From assembly GCA_945897955.1 (NCBI GenBank), contig CAMDGQ010000025.1, positions 1 to 51,230 of the forward strand: 51,230 nt of DNA. The letters run 5' to 3'. The DNA comes from Tepidiphilus sp. J10. GTDB lineage: Bacteria; Pseudomonadota; Gammaproteobacteria; Burkholderiales; Thiobacillaceae. The notes under the pieces were generated by a model that did not search any database, was not told where the DNA came from, and saw only the letters and a list, made by a program, of their open reading frames with translations. Both the position numbers and the translations under genes were made by a program. Shown one piece after another: positions 8,351 through 16,168 of this stretch (position 1 is its first letter; the number at the start of each line of letters is the position of its first letter).

Positions 8351-9268
8351 ATGCCTGCCCTGTCGTCACGCGCCCTGTCGTTCAGCGCTCTGCCCCCGCT
8401 CTCCAGCCGACGCACCCGTTTGTGGCTGGTGCTGGTAAGCGGGGTAGTCGGTTTGCTGCTTACGCTGCACTTCCTGCCCGGCTGGAATGTCTCCGCGCAA
8501 GCGACTTTGGGCCTGCCCACCTTTACCGTGCTGGCCATCTTCCTTGCCGCACTGGCCTGCGAGTACATGGATTCCAGCCTCGGCATGGGCTACGGCACAA
8601 CGCTGACGCCGGTGCTGTTGCTGGCCGGCTTCGAGCCGCTGCAAATCGTGCCGGCCATTCTGTTGAGCGAACTGATGACCGGACTCGCCGCCGGCATGCT
8701 GCATCAGCGCGACGGCAACGTCGATTTCCTGCGCGATGCGCGCGCCCGCAAAACCACCCTGCTGCTCGGCAGCCTGTCCGGCGTCGGCGCGTTGCTGGCG
8801 GTATGGCTGGCGGTCAGCATCTCCAAATTCTGGCTCGGCCTGTTCATCACCGCGATCATCCTGGCGATGGGCGTGATCATTCTGCTGACCCGCAATCGTC
8901 AGGTCGCCTACCGGGCCGGCGGCATCGTCGCGGTCGGCGCCGTGGCGGCGTTCAACAAGGGCCTGTCCGGCGGCGGTTATGGTCCGCTGGTCACCGCCGG
9001 CCAGGTAGTCTCCGGCCTGCCCGCCAAGCACGCGGTCGCGGTCACCTCGGTGGCGGAATCGCTGACCTGCCTGATCGGCGTCCTCGGCTACCTCGCCATG
9101 GGCAAGAGCATCGCCTGGGAACTGGCCATGCCGCTGGCGCTGGGTGCACTGTTGTCGGTACCGATGGCAACCCTGACCGTGCGCCGCTCGACCGAAGCCG
9201 GCCTGCGCGGCGTGGTCGGCGTAGTCACCCTGATTCTGGGCGCAGTGGCGCTGCTGAAGCTGCTTTGA
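8351..9268 (+). CDS. TauE/SafE family sulfite (sulfonate) exporter-like protein
   Basis: A 305-residue inner-membrane protein with about 8 hydrophobic segments. It is organised as two related halves, as in the TauE/SafE (DUF81) family, which moves sulfite, sulfoacetate or other small organic anions. LACEYMDSSLGMGYGTTL (about residues 70-87) is the family's N-terminal signature, and AAFNKGLSGGGYGPLVTAGQV is its repeat in the second half. ATG 8351 follows AAGGAG at 8339-8344, so the upstream in-frame extension (from 8252, across the promoter) is rejected. It is expressed from the sigma-54 promoter at 8301-8316. The substrate cannot be read from the sequence. Confidence 0.92.
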   Translation: MPALSSRALSFSALPPLSSRRTRLWLVLVSGVVGLLLTLHFLPGWNVSAQATLGLPTFTVLAIFLAALACEYMDSSLGMGYGTTLTPVLLLAGFEPLQIVPAILLSELMTGLAAGMLHQRDGNVDFLRDARARKTTLLLGSLSGVGALLAVWLAVSISKFWLGLFITAIILAMGVIILLTRNRQVAYRAGGIVAVGAVAAFNKGLSGGGYGPLVTAGQVVSGLPAKHAVAVTSVAESLTCLIGVLGYLAMGKSIAWELAMPLALGALLSVPMATLTVRRSTEAGLRGVVGVVTLILGAVALLKLL

Positions 9269-9416
9269 GCGGGTACTTCGAGGGTTTTAGTCGAGGATTT
9301 TCGTTTAGCGTTCGGATCAGTTCATGACCTGATTCAGCCAGAGCGGCGGCTTGGTTCTGCTTCAGCACTGTATTGACCGGCAATCCTGCTGAAGGAGGGA
9401 GCGGCAGCTTTTCTGT

Positions 9417-9456
9417 CGAACTTCGGCCGCTTCAAGCCTGAAGCGGCCGAAGTTCG
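9417..9456. repeat. Perfect 18-bp stem hairpin
   Basis: CGAACTTCGGCCGCTTCA (9417-9434) is exactly complementary to 9439-9456, with an AGCC loop. No T tract follows, so it is not a standard terminator. It sits in the 275-bp gap between the exporter and the nucleotidyltransferase gene; nothing else was recognised in that gap. Confidence 0.85.
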
Positions 9457-9544
9457 CTTTCAGGTTGCCGAAACCGGTCAAGTGATCTGGATGAAGCTGA
9501 GCCAGTGCAGCCGACAGCCACTAAACTTCGGTTACCGTTCCATC

Positions 9545-9886
9545 ATGGAGTATCCGGTGATCGACATGAAAACCATCCAGGCCGCCGCCGACCGACTCGC
9601 CGCCGCCGCCAGTTCGCCCAGCCGAATCATTCTGTTTGGCTCATACGGGCGCGGTACGGCGGCAGAGGATTCAGATCTCGATCTGATGGTGATCGAACAG
9701 GAAATCACCGACCGGGCAACCGAGTACCTCCGCCTGCGCGCAGCGCTGGGCCGTGTGGCCCCAGGCACCGGCGTCGATCTCCTGATCTATCCACTGGATG
9801 AATTCGAGCGGCGCAGCCAGGTTCCCGGAACCTTGCACTACGAGGTGCGTCTGGAAGGAAAAGTGCTTCATGACGCCCTTCATTGA
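9545..9886 (+). CDS. MNT-type nucleotidyltransferase domain protein (HEPN partner)
   Basis: A 113-residue minimal nucleotidyltransferase. The motif GSYGRG (about residues 36-41) followed by DSDLDLMV is the GS-x(10)-DxD signature of the pol-beta superfamily. Its stop lies 17 bases inside the next gene, which encodes a HEPN protein. This is the usual arrangement of MntA/HepT-like pairs, in which the nucleotidyltransferase modifies and silences the HEPN RNase. I chose ATG 9545. The frame extends upstream to GTG 9482, and ATG 9566 (MKTIQ) is also possible, as neither has a strong ribosome site. Confidence 0.88.
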   Translation: MEYPVIDMKTIQAAADRLAAAASSPSRIILFGSYGRGTAAEDSDLDLMVIEQEITDRATEYLRLRAALGRVAPGTGVDLLIYPLDEFERRSQVPGTLHYEVRLEGKVLHDALH

Positions 9887-10187
9887 TGAGGCACAGCGTC
9901 TGCTGAGGCTAGCCGAACGCGACTACGAGACCTTTTCCATTCTCCGCGCGCACCCCCACGCCAAGCTTGCCCCCACTTGCTTCCATGCCCAGCAGGCCGT
10001 GGAAAAGGCGATGAAGGCGACCCTCGTGGCCGGTCAGGTTCACTTTCGCTACACCCATGATCTTGAAGAACTCTGGAATCTGCTGGCCGACGCGGGTATG
10101 CCGCCACCTCAAGGCATCGAAGCGCTGCGTTGTCTCAGCCCCTTCGCCGTGGAGTTGCGCTATGACGATCAGGAATACCGTTGCTGA
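9870..10187 (+). CDS. HEPN-domain protein, C-terminus apparently frameshifted
   Basis: The product starts MTPFIDEAQRLLRLAERDYE and has the helical HEPN core, including HAQQAVEKAMKA and RYTHDLEEL. Members act as RNases or toxins with an MNT partner; here the MNT gene overlaps the start by 17 bases. The open frame ends early at 10187 after 105 residues. In the -1/+2 frame the DNA continues with PLLTREEAEDITSSVLGWA up to a TGA at 10262-10264. That is what a HEPN C-terminal helix should look like and would restore about 130 residues. I infer a small indel near 10172-10182, so the protein is probably damaged unless frameshifting occurs. Confidence 0.82.
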   Translation: MTPFIDEAQRLLRLAERDYETFSILRAHPHAKLAPTCFHAQQAVEKAMKATLVAGQVHFRYTHDLEELWNLLADAGMPPPQGIEALRCLSPFAVELRYDDQEYRC

Positions 10188-10260
10188 CGCGCGAGGAAGC
10201 GGAAGACATCACCTCAAGCGTCCTGGGCTGGGCAACAAAACTCGTTATGCAGGCAGCGCA

Positions 10261-10584
10261 ATGACCATCGTCGAGTCCCGCGTCGAAGAACTCCGGCTAA
10301 TCTGCCTGAATACCTACCAGGTCGGCAGACTACGAATCGAGGAGGATTACAACAATGAGGTAAAGGAACTCGCCGGGGGAAACAGTGACCGACAGATTCT
10401 GGAACTGGTTCAAAACGGCGCGGATGCCATCGTCGAAGGCCATGAACAACCTGGGGTCTTGCGGCAAGAAGCTCGGATCGAAGTCACCTTGAGTGGCCGT
10501 TATCTCTATGCGGCGAACCAAAGGAAAATCCAGCAGATACCCCACTGCCACATGCAACGTAATGACATACAGAATGTCTGGTAA
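10261..10584 (+). pseudogene. N-terminal stump of a sacsin/Hsp90-like ATPase protein
   Basis: ATG 10261 overlaps the stop of the unshifted HEPN frame (ATGA), so it was once the third gene of that operon. The 107 residues include RQILELVQNGADAIVEG, resembling the ELIQNADDA nucleotide-binding helix of GHKL/Hsp90-type domains in large sacsin-like proteins, followed by a beta segment (ARIEVTLSGRYLYAANQ). The homology appears to break off after AAN and the frame stops soon after, where relatives continue for hundreds of residues. I read it as a deletion remnant of a large ATPase of the kind found in bacterial defence islands. The family assignment rests on motif memory only. Confidence 0.55.
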
Positions 10585-10671
10585 GGCTGTTTAATTTGCC
10601 GAAGGACAATGGGCTTCGACGGGATGATCGAAACCAACCGCATTAAACAACCGTCAATCCGGACACCTCCG

Positions 10672-10677
10672 TATAAT
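10672..10677 (+). promoter_or_regulatory. Candidate -10 element upstream of rhlE
   Basis: TATAAT at 10672-10677 is a perfect -10 hexamer, but no good -35 lies 16-18 bp upstream. It would give a leader of about 120 bases before the helicase gene, long enough for control at the mRNA level. Nothing else was recognised in 10585-10806. Confidence 0.4.
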
Positions 10678-10806
10678 CCGCCGCTTCCGCGCGCTTCACC
10701 AATCGACGTGCGGCTTCTTTCTTCCGATCATTCCGATCACTTATTCGTCTGCCTCGATTGGTGCCGCCTTATGCGTGGCAGGCCGTCGCAGGAGCTGTAA
10801 CCCCCT

Positions 10807-12369
10807 ATGTCATCCCCCATTAATAGCGCTGGCACCACCGTGTCCGCCGATCCCGCTGTCGCCCTTGCTGTCGGCGTCAAATTCACCGATCTCGGTCTGT
10901 CCGAGCCCTTGCTGCGCGCCGTCGCCGAGACCGGCTACACCATTCCGACGCCGATTCAGGCGCAGGCCATTCCGCAAGTCTTGAAAGGCGGCGATCTGCT
11001 CGCCGCCGCCCAGACTGGCACCGGCAAGACCGCCGGCTTCACGTTGCCTATCCTGCATCGGCTGACCACCACGCAGGCCGCCGTCGCCAAGCCCGGCCGG
11101 CCGCGTTGTCTGATTCTGGTGCCAACGCGCGAACTCGCGGCGCAGGTTGAAGAGTCCGTGCGCACCTACGGCAAGCACGTCACGATCAAGTCGATGGTCA
11201 TGTTCGGCGGCGTCAACATCAACCCGCAGTACACCGCGTTGCGCGGCAAGGTCGATATCCTGGTGGCGACACCTGGTCGTTTGCTCGATCACGTCGGCCA
11301 GCGCACGGTGGACCTGTCCGGCGTTGAAATCCTGGTGCTGGACGAGGCCGACCGCATGCTCGACATGGGCTTCATCCGCGACATCAAGAAAGTCATCGCG
11401 CTGATTCCGAAACAGCGTCAGACCCTGCTGTTCTCGGCGACCTTCTCCGACGAGATCAAGCTGCTCGCCAACGGCCTGCTGAACAACCCCGGCACGGTGG
11501 AAGTGGCGCGCCGCAATACCGCTTCCGAACTGGTCGAACAGTCGGTCCACATGGTGGCGCAAGCGCACAAGAAGGATCTGCTGTCGCACCTGATCAAGCA
11601 TCACAACTGGCAGCAGGTACTGGTGTTCACGCGCACCAAGCACGGCGCCAACAAGCTGGCCGAAAAGCTGCTGAAGGACAACATCCCCGCCGCCGCGATC
11701 CACGGCAACAAGAGCCAGGCCGCGCGCACCCGCGCGCTGGCCGATTTCAAGAGCAGCAAGTTGCAGGTGCTGGTGGCGACCGATATCGCTGCGCGCGGGA
11801 TCGACATCGACCAGTTGCCGCAAGTGGTCAACTTCGAACTGCCCAACGTGCCGGAAGACTATGTGCACCGCATCGGCCGCACCGGCCGCGCCGGCACCAC
11901 GGGCGCCGCCGTGTCGCTGGTCGATCGCGAGGAACTCGGATTTCTGAAAGACATCGAGCGGCTGATCAAGCGCCAGATCGCCACCGTCGTGGTCGAAGGC
12001 TTTGTGCCGCCGCCGACGCCGGCAGGTCCGCTGAGCGGACGCGGCGACGATGACCGCCCGCCGCGCCAGCCCGGCCGGGGCGGTCAGAGTCGCGACCAGA
12101 ATCGTGGTCAGCCGCGTTCCGGTGGCAAGCCCGGTCAGCCCGGCGGCCGCAGCGGCGGGTTTGCCGGTGCGAATGCCGGTTCCGGCGGGCCGAAGCCTGC
12201 TGCCGCCGGTCCGCGCAGCACCCCGCGCAATCCGCCCCGCCCCGCTGCCGCCACCGGCGCGCCGACGCCAAATCGGCGCGAGTCTCACAACGCCGCGCAC
12301 AACACCTCTCAGCACACAGCGCGACCGCAAGCGGCATTGTTCAGCTCCAAGCCGATCAAGGGCGGCTAG
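10807..12369 (+). CDS. rhlE: DEAD-box ATP-dependent RNA helicase, RhlE type
   Basis: A 520-residue helicase with every core motif: Q-motif region ([12 protein letters not shown]), Walker [27 protein letters not shown] in [16 protein letters not shown], then the second RecA domain with [11 protein letters not shown] and [10 protein letters not shown]. The last 110 residues are a low-complexity basic tail rich in Gly, Pro, Arg and Gln, typical of RNA-tethering tails in RhlE-like proteins. It unwinds short RNA duplexes in ribosome assembly or mRNA turnover. It seems to be transcribed alone after a leader of 120-200 bases. Confidence 0.93.
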   Translation: MSSPINSAGTTVSADPAVALAVGVKFTDLGLSEPLLRAVAETGYTIPTPIQAQAIPQVLKGGDLLAAAQTGTGKTAGFTLPILHRLTTTQAAVAKPGRPRCLILVPTRELAAQVEESVRTYGKHVTIKSMVMFGGVNINPQYTALRGKVDILVATPGRLLDHVGQRTVDLSGVEILVLDEADRMLDMGFIRDIKKVIALIPKQRQTLLFSATFSDEIKLLANGLLNNPGTVEVARRNTASELVEQSVHMVAQAHKKDLLSHLIKHHNWQQVLVFTRTKHGANKLAEKLLKDNIPAAAIHGNKSQAARTRALADFKSSKLQVLVATDIAARGIDIDQLPQVVNFELPNVPEDYVHRIGRTGRAGTTGAAVSLVDREELGFLKDIERLIKRQIATVVVEGFVPPPTPAGPLSGRGDDDRPPRQPGRGGQSRDQNRGQPRSGGKPGQPGGRSGGFAGANAGSGGPKPAAAGPRSTPRNPPRPAAATGAPTPNRRESHNAAHNTSQHTARPQAALFSSKPIKGG

Positions 12370-12395
12370 CTAGACCAAAGTAATCCGACGCCGCG

Positions 12396-13325
12396 ATGTT
12401 CATGCCCGCGCAGCAGGCCATGCCGCCGCCCGAACGCGCGGCATTCCAGGCCTGGCTGGCGGCGGATGCGAGCATCGGACCGCAGCGCGCCTACCACCTG
12501 GCGTGCCGTTTGCCGGAGCAGCTACGCCCTTTCGGTCGTGGCGCCACCGCCCTCGCCGACTGGGCGCTGGCGCACACGCTGTTCTGGCGCGGACGCTTCG
12601 AGGAGTCGCGCGCGCGACTGGCGGCGATCCGGCTTGAAGTGTTCACACCGGAAGCCGGCGCTGCCTTCAACCTCGATCTGCTGATTCCGGCGCAACTGAG
12701 CTGGGCGCTGGCCCTGCTGGGCGAGACGGCAGCCGCGCTGGAACAGGCCGATCACGCGCTGGAACAGGCGCAAGCGGACGCACAGCATGGCGCCATCGCC
12801 GGGGGTTATCTGGGCATGCTGCATTGCTTCCTCGATGCGCCCGAAGCGACGCTGGCCTGGGCCCGGCGGCTGCGTGCCGGCGTTGCCATCGGCCCCCAGG
12901 CGGGCCTCCTGCACACCGCGAATCTGCTCGAATACTGGGCGCTGTCGCGACTCGGCGAGTCCCCGGACGAGGCCGGCGCGCATGCCGCACTGGCCGCGTT
13001 GCGCCGCCACGGTTCGGCGCATGAAGCGCGCGCGTTCAGCCTCTATGCGCTCGGCCAGTTTCACCAATCGCCGCAGCATGCCGTCACCCAGCTCGACGCC
13101 GCGCTTGACCTGAATGCCCGCCACGGCCTGCATCACTGGGAAGCGCGCCTGCTGCACCTGAAGTCGCAAAGTCTCGATGCCGGCGGCCAACTGCACGCAG
13201 CCAGCCGTTTTCTCGCGCTGGCGCACGAAACCGCACAACGCCAGGGGGCGAAACTATTCCTCAAAGCCATCACGGGCATAGAATCGCGCACCCACGCTGA
13301 CCCCGATATGGAATACGCGGCATGA
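12396..13325 (+). CDS. TPR-like helical-repeat protein
   Basis: A 309-residue soluble protein made almost entirely of Ala/Leu-rich helix pairs (for example LGETAAALEQADHALEQAQ at about residues 105-123), as in tetratricopeptide or MalT-like helical domains. No catalytic motif, signal peptide or membrane segment is seen. The stop overlaps the trkA start (ATGA at 13322-13325), so it is coupled to the potassium-uptake genes and may be a scaffold for them. That link comes only from position. A second Met two codons in is an equally good start. Confidence 0.65.
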   Translation: MFMPAQQAMPPPERAAFQAWLAADASIGPQRAYHLACRLPEQLRPFGRGATALADWALAHTLFWRGRFEESRARLAAIRLEVFTPEAGAAFNLDLLIPAQLSWALALLGETAAALEQADHALEQAQADAQHGAIAGGYLGMLHCFLDAPEATLAWARRLRAGVAIGPQAGLLHTANLLEYWALSRLGESPDEAGAHAALAALRRHGSAHEARAFSLYALGQFHQSPQHAVTQLDAALDLNARHGLHHWEARLLHLKSQSLDAGGQLHAASRFLALAHETAQRQGAKLFLKAITGIESRTHADPDMEYAA

Positions 13326-14695
13326 AAATCATCATTCTCGGCGCCGGCCAGGTCGGTTCCAATCTGGCCGAACACCTGGTGCGCGAAGGCAACGACCTCA
13401 CCGTGGTCGATCTCGACGCGGAGAAACTCTCCGCCCTGCAGGACCGCTTCGACCTGCGCACCGTTTGCGGCCAGGCCTCGCACCCGGCGATTCTGAAGGC
13501 GGCCGGCGCCGACGACGCCGACATGCTGGTGGCGGTGACGCTGAACGACGAGACCAACATGGTCGCCTGCAAGCTGGGCGGCACGCTGTTCAACATTCCG
13601 ACCAAGATCGCGCGCATCCGCGCCATCGACTACATGAAGTATCCGCAGTTGTTCGGGCCGGAGCATTTCGGGGTTGACCACGTCATTGCGCCGGAACAGG
13701 AAATCACCGACTACCTGCGCAAGCTGATCGACTACCCGGAAGCGTTGCAGGTCGTCGATTTCGGCGCCGGCCGCGCCCGGCTGGTGGCGATGAAGGCACG
13801 TGCCGGCGGCCCGCTGGTCGGACACGAGTTGCGCGATCTGCAAAAGCACCTGCCCGGCCTCGATGCTCGCGTCGCCGCCATCTTCCGGCGCGACCGAACA
13901 TTGATCCCGGAAGGCCGCACGGTGATCCAGGATCGCGACGAAATCTTCTTCATCGCCGCCACCGAGAACATCCGCGCGGTAATGAAAGAGATGCGCCGAG
14001 GCGACAAGAGCGTGCGGCGGGTGATGATCGCCGGCGGCGGCAACATTGGCCAGCGCCTGGCCAAGAGCCTGGAGCCGGATTACGAGGTCAAGATCATCGA
14101 CCGCAACAAGAAGAATACCCAGCGGCTGGCCAGCATCCTGCACAACACCCTGGTGCTCACCGGCGACGCGACCGACGAAGATCTGTTGCTGGAAGAAAAC
14201 ATCGAGGACATGGATGTGTTCTGCGCGCTGACCAACGACGACGAGGACAACATCATGTCCTCGCTGCTGGCCAAGCGGCTGGGCGCGAAGAAGGTCATCG
14301 CGCTGATCAACCGTTCCACCTATGTCGATCTGCTGCAAGGCGGCGAGATCGACATCGCACTGTCCCCCGCCCAGGCCACCATCGGCCCGTTGCTGACCCA
14401 TATCCGGCGCGGCCACATGGCGGTAGTGCATTCGCTGCGGCGCGGCGCGGCGGAAGCGCTGGAGGCCGTGGTGCATGGCGACGCAAAGTCGTCCAAGCTG
14501 ATCGGGCGGCGCATCGAGGAGGTCGATCTGCCGGAAGGTGTTTCCATCGGCGCCATCCTGCGCGGCGCCGAGGTGATCATCGCGCACCATGACAGCGTGA
14601 TTCAGGCGGATGACCACCTGATCCTGTTCGTGCCCAACAAGCGACTGATCCCGAAGGTGGAAAAGCTGTTCCAGGTCGGCCTCGGCTTCTTCTGA
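13322..14695 (+). CDS. trkA: Trk potassium-uptake regulatory subunit TrkA
   Basis: The product is 457 residues, the normal length for TrkA with two RCK units. Nucleotide-binding loops are visible in both halves: IILGAGQVGSNLAEHL at residues 3-18 and MIAGGGNIGQRLAKSL near 236-251. Each Rossmann fold is followed by a TrkA-C domain. TrkA is a cytoplasmic NAD(H)/nucleotide-binding protein that gates the TrkH channel. It overlaps the TPR-like gene upstream by four bases and lies 8 bases before two trkH genes, so all four probably form one operon. Confidence 0.95.
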   Translation: MKIIILGAGQVGSNLAEHLVREGNDLTVVDLDAEKLSALQDRFDLRTVCGQASHPAILKAAGADDADMLVAVTLNDETNMVACKLGGTLFNIPTKIARIRAIDYMKYPQLFGPEHFGVDHVIAPEQEITDYLRKLIDYPEALQVVDFGAGRARLVAMKARAGGPLVGHELRDLQKHLPGLDARVAAIFRRDRTLIPEGRTVIQDRDEIFFIAATENIRAVMKEMRRGDKSVRRVMIAGGGNIGQRLAKSLEPDYEVKIIDRNKKNTQRLASILHNTLVLTGDATDEDLLLEENIEDMDVFCALTNDDEDNIMSSLLAKRLGAKKVIALINRSTYVDLLQGGEIDIALSPAQATIGPLLTHIRRGHMAVVHSLRRGAAEALEAVVHGDAKSSKLIGRRIEEVDLPEGVSIGAILRGAEVIIAHHDSVIQADDHLILFVPNKRLIPKVEKLFQVGLGFF

Positions 14696-14703
14696 CATTC
14701 GCC

Positions 14704-16164
14704 ATGCTGCGCCGATTTTTCCCCATCCTGCATGTGCTGGGCCTGATCGTGCTGGTATTCGGGTTGTCCATGCTGGCGCCGCTGCTGCTGTCCGAACTGA
14801 CCCAGGACGGTGCCCAGCGCGCGTATGACTTCGCCACCCTGATCACGGTCGGCTCCGGCCTGCTGATGTGGCTGTCCGGCCGCCATTGGCGGCGCGAATT
14901 GAAAACGCGCGACGGCATCCTGCTGGTGGTGCTGACCTGGACTCTGCTGCCCGCCTTCGCCGCACTGCCGCTGCTGATCCACATGCCCGATCTGGCCCTG
15001 GCCGACGCCTATTTCGAGGCCATGTCCGGTCTCACCGCCACCGGCGCCACCGTTCTCTCCGGTCTTGATGACCTGCCCCAGTCAATCAATCTTTGGCGCG
15101 CGCAACTGCATTGGGTCGGCGGCCTCGGCGTCATCGTGCTGGTCACGGCGGTGCTGCCGCTGCTGGGCGTCGGCGGCCGCCAGATGTTCAAGGCGGAAAC
15201 CCCGACGCCGATGAAGGACCAGAAACTGACACCGCGCATGGCGGAAACCGCCAAGGGCCTCTGGGTGGTGTACGTCATTCTGACCACGATCTGCATCGGC
15301 GTGCTGTGGGCGCTCGGCATGTCGTTTTTCGATGCCGTGGTGCATGCCTTCTCGGTCATGGGACTGGGCGGTTTTTCCTCGCACGACGCCAGCCTTGGGC
15401 ACTTCGATTCGCTGCAACTTGAAATTGCCGTCGGCATCTTCGCGCTGGTCGCCGGCGTCAACTTCGCCACCCATTTCGCCTTCCTGCGCGGCCGTCACTT
15501 CAGTTATTACTGGAACGATCCGGAGCTGCGCTGGTTTCTCGGCTTCGTGCTGACCAGCGGCGTCGTGCTGGCACTGCTGCTGTGGCAGCGCGATGTCTTT
15601 CTGGATTTTCCCAGCGCCTTGCGTTATGCGGTGTTCAACACCATTTCTGTCGCCACCACGTTGGGCTTCGCCACCACCGATTACGGCCAGTGGCCGTTCT
15701 TCGCCGGCCTGTGGATGATGTTTCTGTGCAGCTTCGCGACCGGAGCAGGCTCCACCGGCGGCGGCATCAAGATGATGCGCGCCATCCTGCTGTACAAGCA
15801 GGTCTATCGCGAACTCAGAAAGCTGATCCACCCCAACGCGGTGATCCCGCTGCGCCTGGGCCTCGAAATGGTGCCGAACAAGGTGGTTTACGCCGTGCTG
15901 GCCTTCCTGTTCATCTACGTCGCGTCCATCGTCTCGCTGTCTTTCGTGCTGTCGTTTACCGGCCTTGATGTGCTGACCTCGTTTTCCGCCATCGTCGCCT
16001 GCATCAACAACACCGGTCCCGGACTCGGCCAGGTCGGCCCGGCCACCACCTATGCCGTGTTCAACGACTTCCAGACCACCGTATGCACCTTCGCCATGCT
16101 GCTCGGGCGGCTGGAACTGTTCACCTTGCTGGTAGTGCTGACACCGGCGTTCTGGCGCAAGTAA
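14704..16164 (+). CDS. trkH: Trk potassium channel subunit TrkH, first copy
   Basis: A 486-residue inner-membrane protein with four membrane-pore-membrane repeats. The selectivity-filter regions are recognisable: SGLTATGATVLSGL, VMGLGGFSSHDAS, ATTLGFATTDYG and NNTGPGLGQVGP. The gating segment STGGGIKMMRAILL is intact. With TrkA it forms the low-affinity potassium uptake system. It starts 8 bases after trkA. A second, very similar trkH begins 4 bases after its stop. Confidence 0.95.
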   Translation: MLRRFFPILHVLGLIVLVFGLSMLAPLLLSELTQDGAQRAYDFATLITVGSGLLMWLSGRHWRRELKTRDGILLVVLTWTLLPAFAALPLLIHMPDLALADAYFEAMSGLTATGATVLSGLDDLPQSINLWRAQLHWVGGLGVIVLVTAVLPLLGVGGRQMFKAETPTPMKDQKLTPRMAETAKGLWVVYVILTTICIGVLWALGMSFFDAVVHAFSVMGLGGFSSHDASLGHFDSLQLEIAVGIFALVAGVNFATHFAFLRGRHFSYYWNDPELRWFLGFVLTSGVVLALLLWQRDVFLDFPSALRYAVFNTISVATTLGFATTDYGQWPFFAGLWMMFLCSFATGAGSTGGGIKMMRAILLYKQVYRELRKLIHPNAVIPLRLGLEMVPNKVVYAVLAFLFIYVASIVSLSFVLSFTGLDVLTSFSAIVACINNTGPGLGQVGPATTYAVFNDFQTTVCTFAMLLGRLELFTLLVVLTPAFWRK

Positions 16165-16168
16165 GTCG

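Noticed and set aside
13133..14698. Long minus-strand frame opposite trkA
   Set aside because: It covers the whole of an unmistakable trkA gene; the translation is His/Gln/Val-rich without motifs.
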